Shown piece by piece: positions 4,839 to 5,777 of a stretch of DNA of 5,777 nucleotides. Positions within the stretch are counted from its first letter, which is position 1. Every line of letters starts with the position of its first letter. A program made the position numbers and the translations under genes. Below the pieces are notes generated by a model. The model had not been told where the DNA came from. It made no database searches and was given only the letters and a program-made list of their open reading frames with translations. Source of the stretch: JBGOTP01 sp041476545 (GTDB lineage: Bacteria; Acidobacteriota; Vicinamibacteria; Vicinamibacterales; CAVVIG01); assembly GCA_041476545.1 (NCBI GenBank), contig JBGOTP010000324.1:1-5777 (forward strand), written 5' to 3'.

Positions 4839-5609
4839 CTACCACTTGAGAACTCTTCGCCCTCTCCAGAGAGGCCCTTCCTCGACGTAGAGCCACTCGG
4901 GGTTGCGCGCGATGTCGCGCAGCCCCTGGTGGATCTTGTCGAAGGTGCCGACGTGCTCGTCCTCGCACTCGAAGTAGGTGATGAAGTCGAACTCGCCTGG
5001 CTGCTCGTAGCCGTCGGGGTTGTGATACAGCTTGCGGAAGATCGTGGCGATCCCGTCCTGCGCCGTCTGCGCGTGACCGTGCACTGGACAGCCGGTGCCG
5101 GCATCGACCTGCGGGTAGAAATACGCGTGGCGCTCGAGCGACGACTTCTTCCACCACTCGCTGCTCTTCGACATCGGCAGCACGATCGCGTTCTTCGCGA
5201 CGCGCCCCGACGTGCGCAGCACGGCGCGCCTGTACGCGAAGTCGTACATGTCGGAGCTGGTGTAGCGCGGTGTGCGCTCGGCGCCGTCGATCGAGATCAC
5301 GTCGCCGACGTCGCCGATGCGGCGCTGCAGCTCGAGCTCGAGCTCCTGCAGCCGCGGGCGGTACTTCCCGGAGGCCTGCAGGGCGTAGCGCGCGGCGGCG
5401 ATACCCGAGTTCCCGTTCCGCTCGCCGGCGGCAACCAGGAACTGAATTGTCTCGTGCGGCTGCACCTCGTGCGTGCCGTCGGCGTCGTAGTCGTTGAAGA
5501 AGCCGCGTGAAATGAGGCCGCCTGCCGTGCGCAGGCGCAGCAGCGCCGCATCGTCCTCGCAGCGCGGAACCACGAACAGGAACTTGGTGAAGGACAGGTC
5601 CTTCGTGAT
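4839..5609 (-). CDS. Chlorite dismutase family heme protein
   Basis: True chlorite dismutases turn chlorite into chloride and oxygen on a heme b; relatives include coproheme decarboxylases and proteins of unknown role. Numbering from GTG 5573, the protein has WW (140-141) and a C-terminal half with FRKLYH (179-184), FDFITYFE (195-202) and EEGPLWRGRRVLKW (231-244). H167 precedes R180 by 13 residues, the same spacing as the heme-ligand His and catalytic Arg of known chlorite dismutases, so both are probably present. GTG 5573 would remove the first beta strand (SFTKFLFVV). The frame stays open to a stop at 5679-5681, with no ATG, GTG or TTG between. A perfect GGAGG (5616-5620) lies six bases before ATC 5607-5609, giving 256 residues; ACG 5604-5606 is the alternative. 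No signal peptide is evident. The family is well supported; chlorite as substrate is not proven. Confidence 0.87.
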   Translation of the reverse strand: MTKDLSFTKFLFVVPRCEDDAALLRLRTAGGLISRGFFNDYDADGTHEVQPHETIQFLVAAGERNGNSGIAAARYALQASGKYRPRLQELELELQRRIGDVGDVISIDGAERTPRYTSSDMYDFAYRRAVLRTSGRVAKNAIVLPMSKSSEWWKKSSLERHAYFYPQVDAGTGCPVHGHAQTAQDGIATIFRKLYHNPDGYEQPGEFDFITYFECEDEHVGTFDKIHQGLRDIARNPEWLYVEEGPLWRGRRVLKW

Positions 5610-5615
5610 TTCTTT

Positions 5616-5620
5616 CCTCC
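5616..5620 (-). promoter_or_regulatory. Strong ribosome binding site for the chlorite dismutase family gene
   Basis: On the minus strand the sequence reads CGGAGGAAAGAAATCACG. The perfect GGAGG is placed six bases before ATC and nine before ACG. It is the only good site near the start of the gene and argues against initiation at GTG 5573, which is more than 40 bases away. Confidence 0.7.
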
Positions 5621-5678
5621 GGGGAAGGTATCGGGTCGAAATGCGCGGATCTGCACTCGGCGTGCAGCCATGTGCAGG

Positions 5679-5777
5679 TTACCGGCCGAGCGCGAACCTC
5701 CGGATCGCGTCCGCCAGCCCGGCGTGATCGTTGTCGCCCGTGACCGCCCAACCGCGTTCCTTGAGGCCGGCCACCGA
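5679..5777 (-). CDS. C-terminal end of an unidentified protein, partial
   Basis: The minus strand is open from the right edge to TAA (5679-5681), giving the last 32 residues of a protein: SVAGLKERGWAVTGDND followed by HAGLADAIRRFALGR. The third codon positions are nearly all G or C, like a real gene of this genome. The piece ends in an amphipathic helix (GLADAIRRFALG) after GWAVTGDND, but it is too short to name. It lies in the same direction as the chlorite dismutase family gene, 69 bases upstream of the latter's likely start, so the two may be co-transcribed. Confidence 0.6.
   Translation of the reverse strand, partial: SVAGLKERGWAVTGDNDHAGLADAIRRFALGR

Noticed and set aside
4929..5510. 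193-codon open frame on the plus strand
   Set aside because: It is antisense to the chlorite dismutase family gene, with Val/Leu/Ala-rich composition typical of the complement of a GC-rich gene and no recognisable motif.
4693..5751. Long open frame of about 350 codons on the minus strand
   Set aside because: It is extremely rich in Arg, Ala and Gly, runs through the palindromic repeat and overlaps the well-supported chlorite dismutase family gene in another frame; it is a shadow of GC-rich coding sequence.
1..5777. CRISPR array, tRNA or rRNA genes, integrase or transposase genes
   Set aside because: I saw no regularly spaced repeats, no cloverleaf with a T-loop motif, no rRNA-like stretch, and no tyrosine recombinase or transposase motifs in any plausible frame.

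Overview
The window is GC-rich bacterial DNA with a mosaic layout, probably from a soil or environmental lineage. The short palindromic repeats between genes would suit an acidobacterium-like genome, but that is a weak guess and nothing here fixes the taxon. Two ordinary chromosomal-type regions flank a stretch of about 2 kb that looks like accessory DNA.

Positions 1-2326 (+) hold most of an Eco57I-class adenine-specific DNA methyltransferase with a TaqI-like target-recognition region. Its 5' end lies outside the window. After its stop come a CACCGAGG tandem repeat, a perfect 9-bp hairpin and the first copy of a palindromic repeat (about 2401-2503).

Positions 2504-4610 contain three unrelated genes, all on the + strand: a 50-residue zinc-ribbon protein (2804-2956), a poly-gamma-glutamate hydrolase family protein (3032-3634) and an unrecognised protein of about 225 residues (3728-4405). 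Each is followed within about 10-15 bases by an imperfect palindrome whose geometry resembles an integron attC site. The clearest are 3645-3694, where AAC and GTT bound a stem with unpaired bases on one side, and 4420-4487, which has a bulged stem followed by GGCGTTAGCC. No integrase gene is visible. I read this as a small cluster of gene cassettes without an integrase in the window (CALIN-like), or the remains of one. The PGA hydrolase suggests at least one cargo function, cleaving poly-gamma-glutamate capsules or biofilm polymers.

The cassette region is bracketed by two members of one palindromic repeat family in opposite orientation: about 2401-2503 and 4611-4821. The second has 34-bp terminal inverted repeats and may interrupt a further cassette that begins at about 4488.

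Positions 4839-5609 (-) encode a chlorite dismutase family heme protein. It keeps a candidate heme-ligand His, the distal Arg and the WW pair. Its best ribosome binding site points to an ATC codon, not a standard start. Upstream on the same strand, 5679-5777 is the last 32 codons of an unidentified gene.
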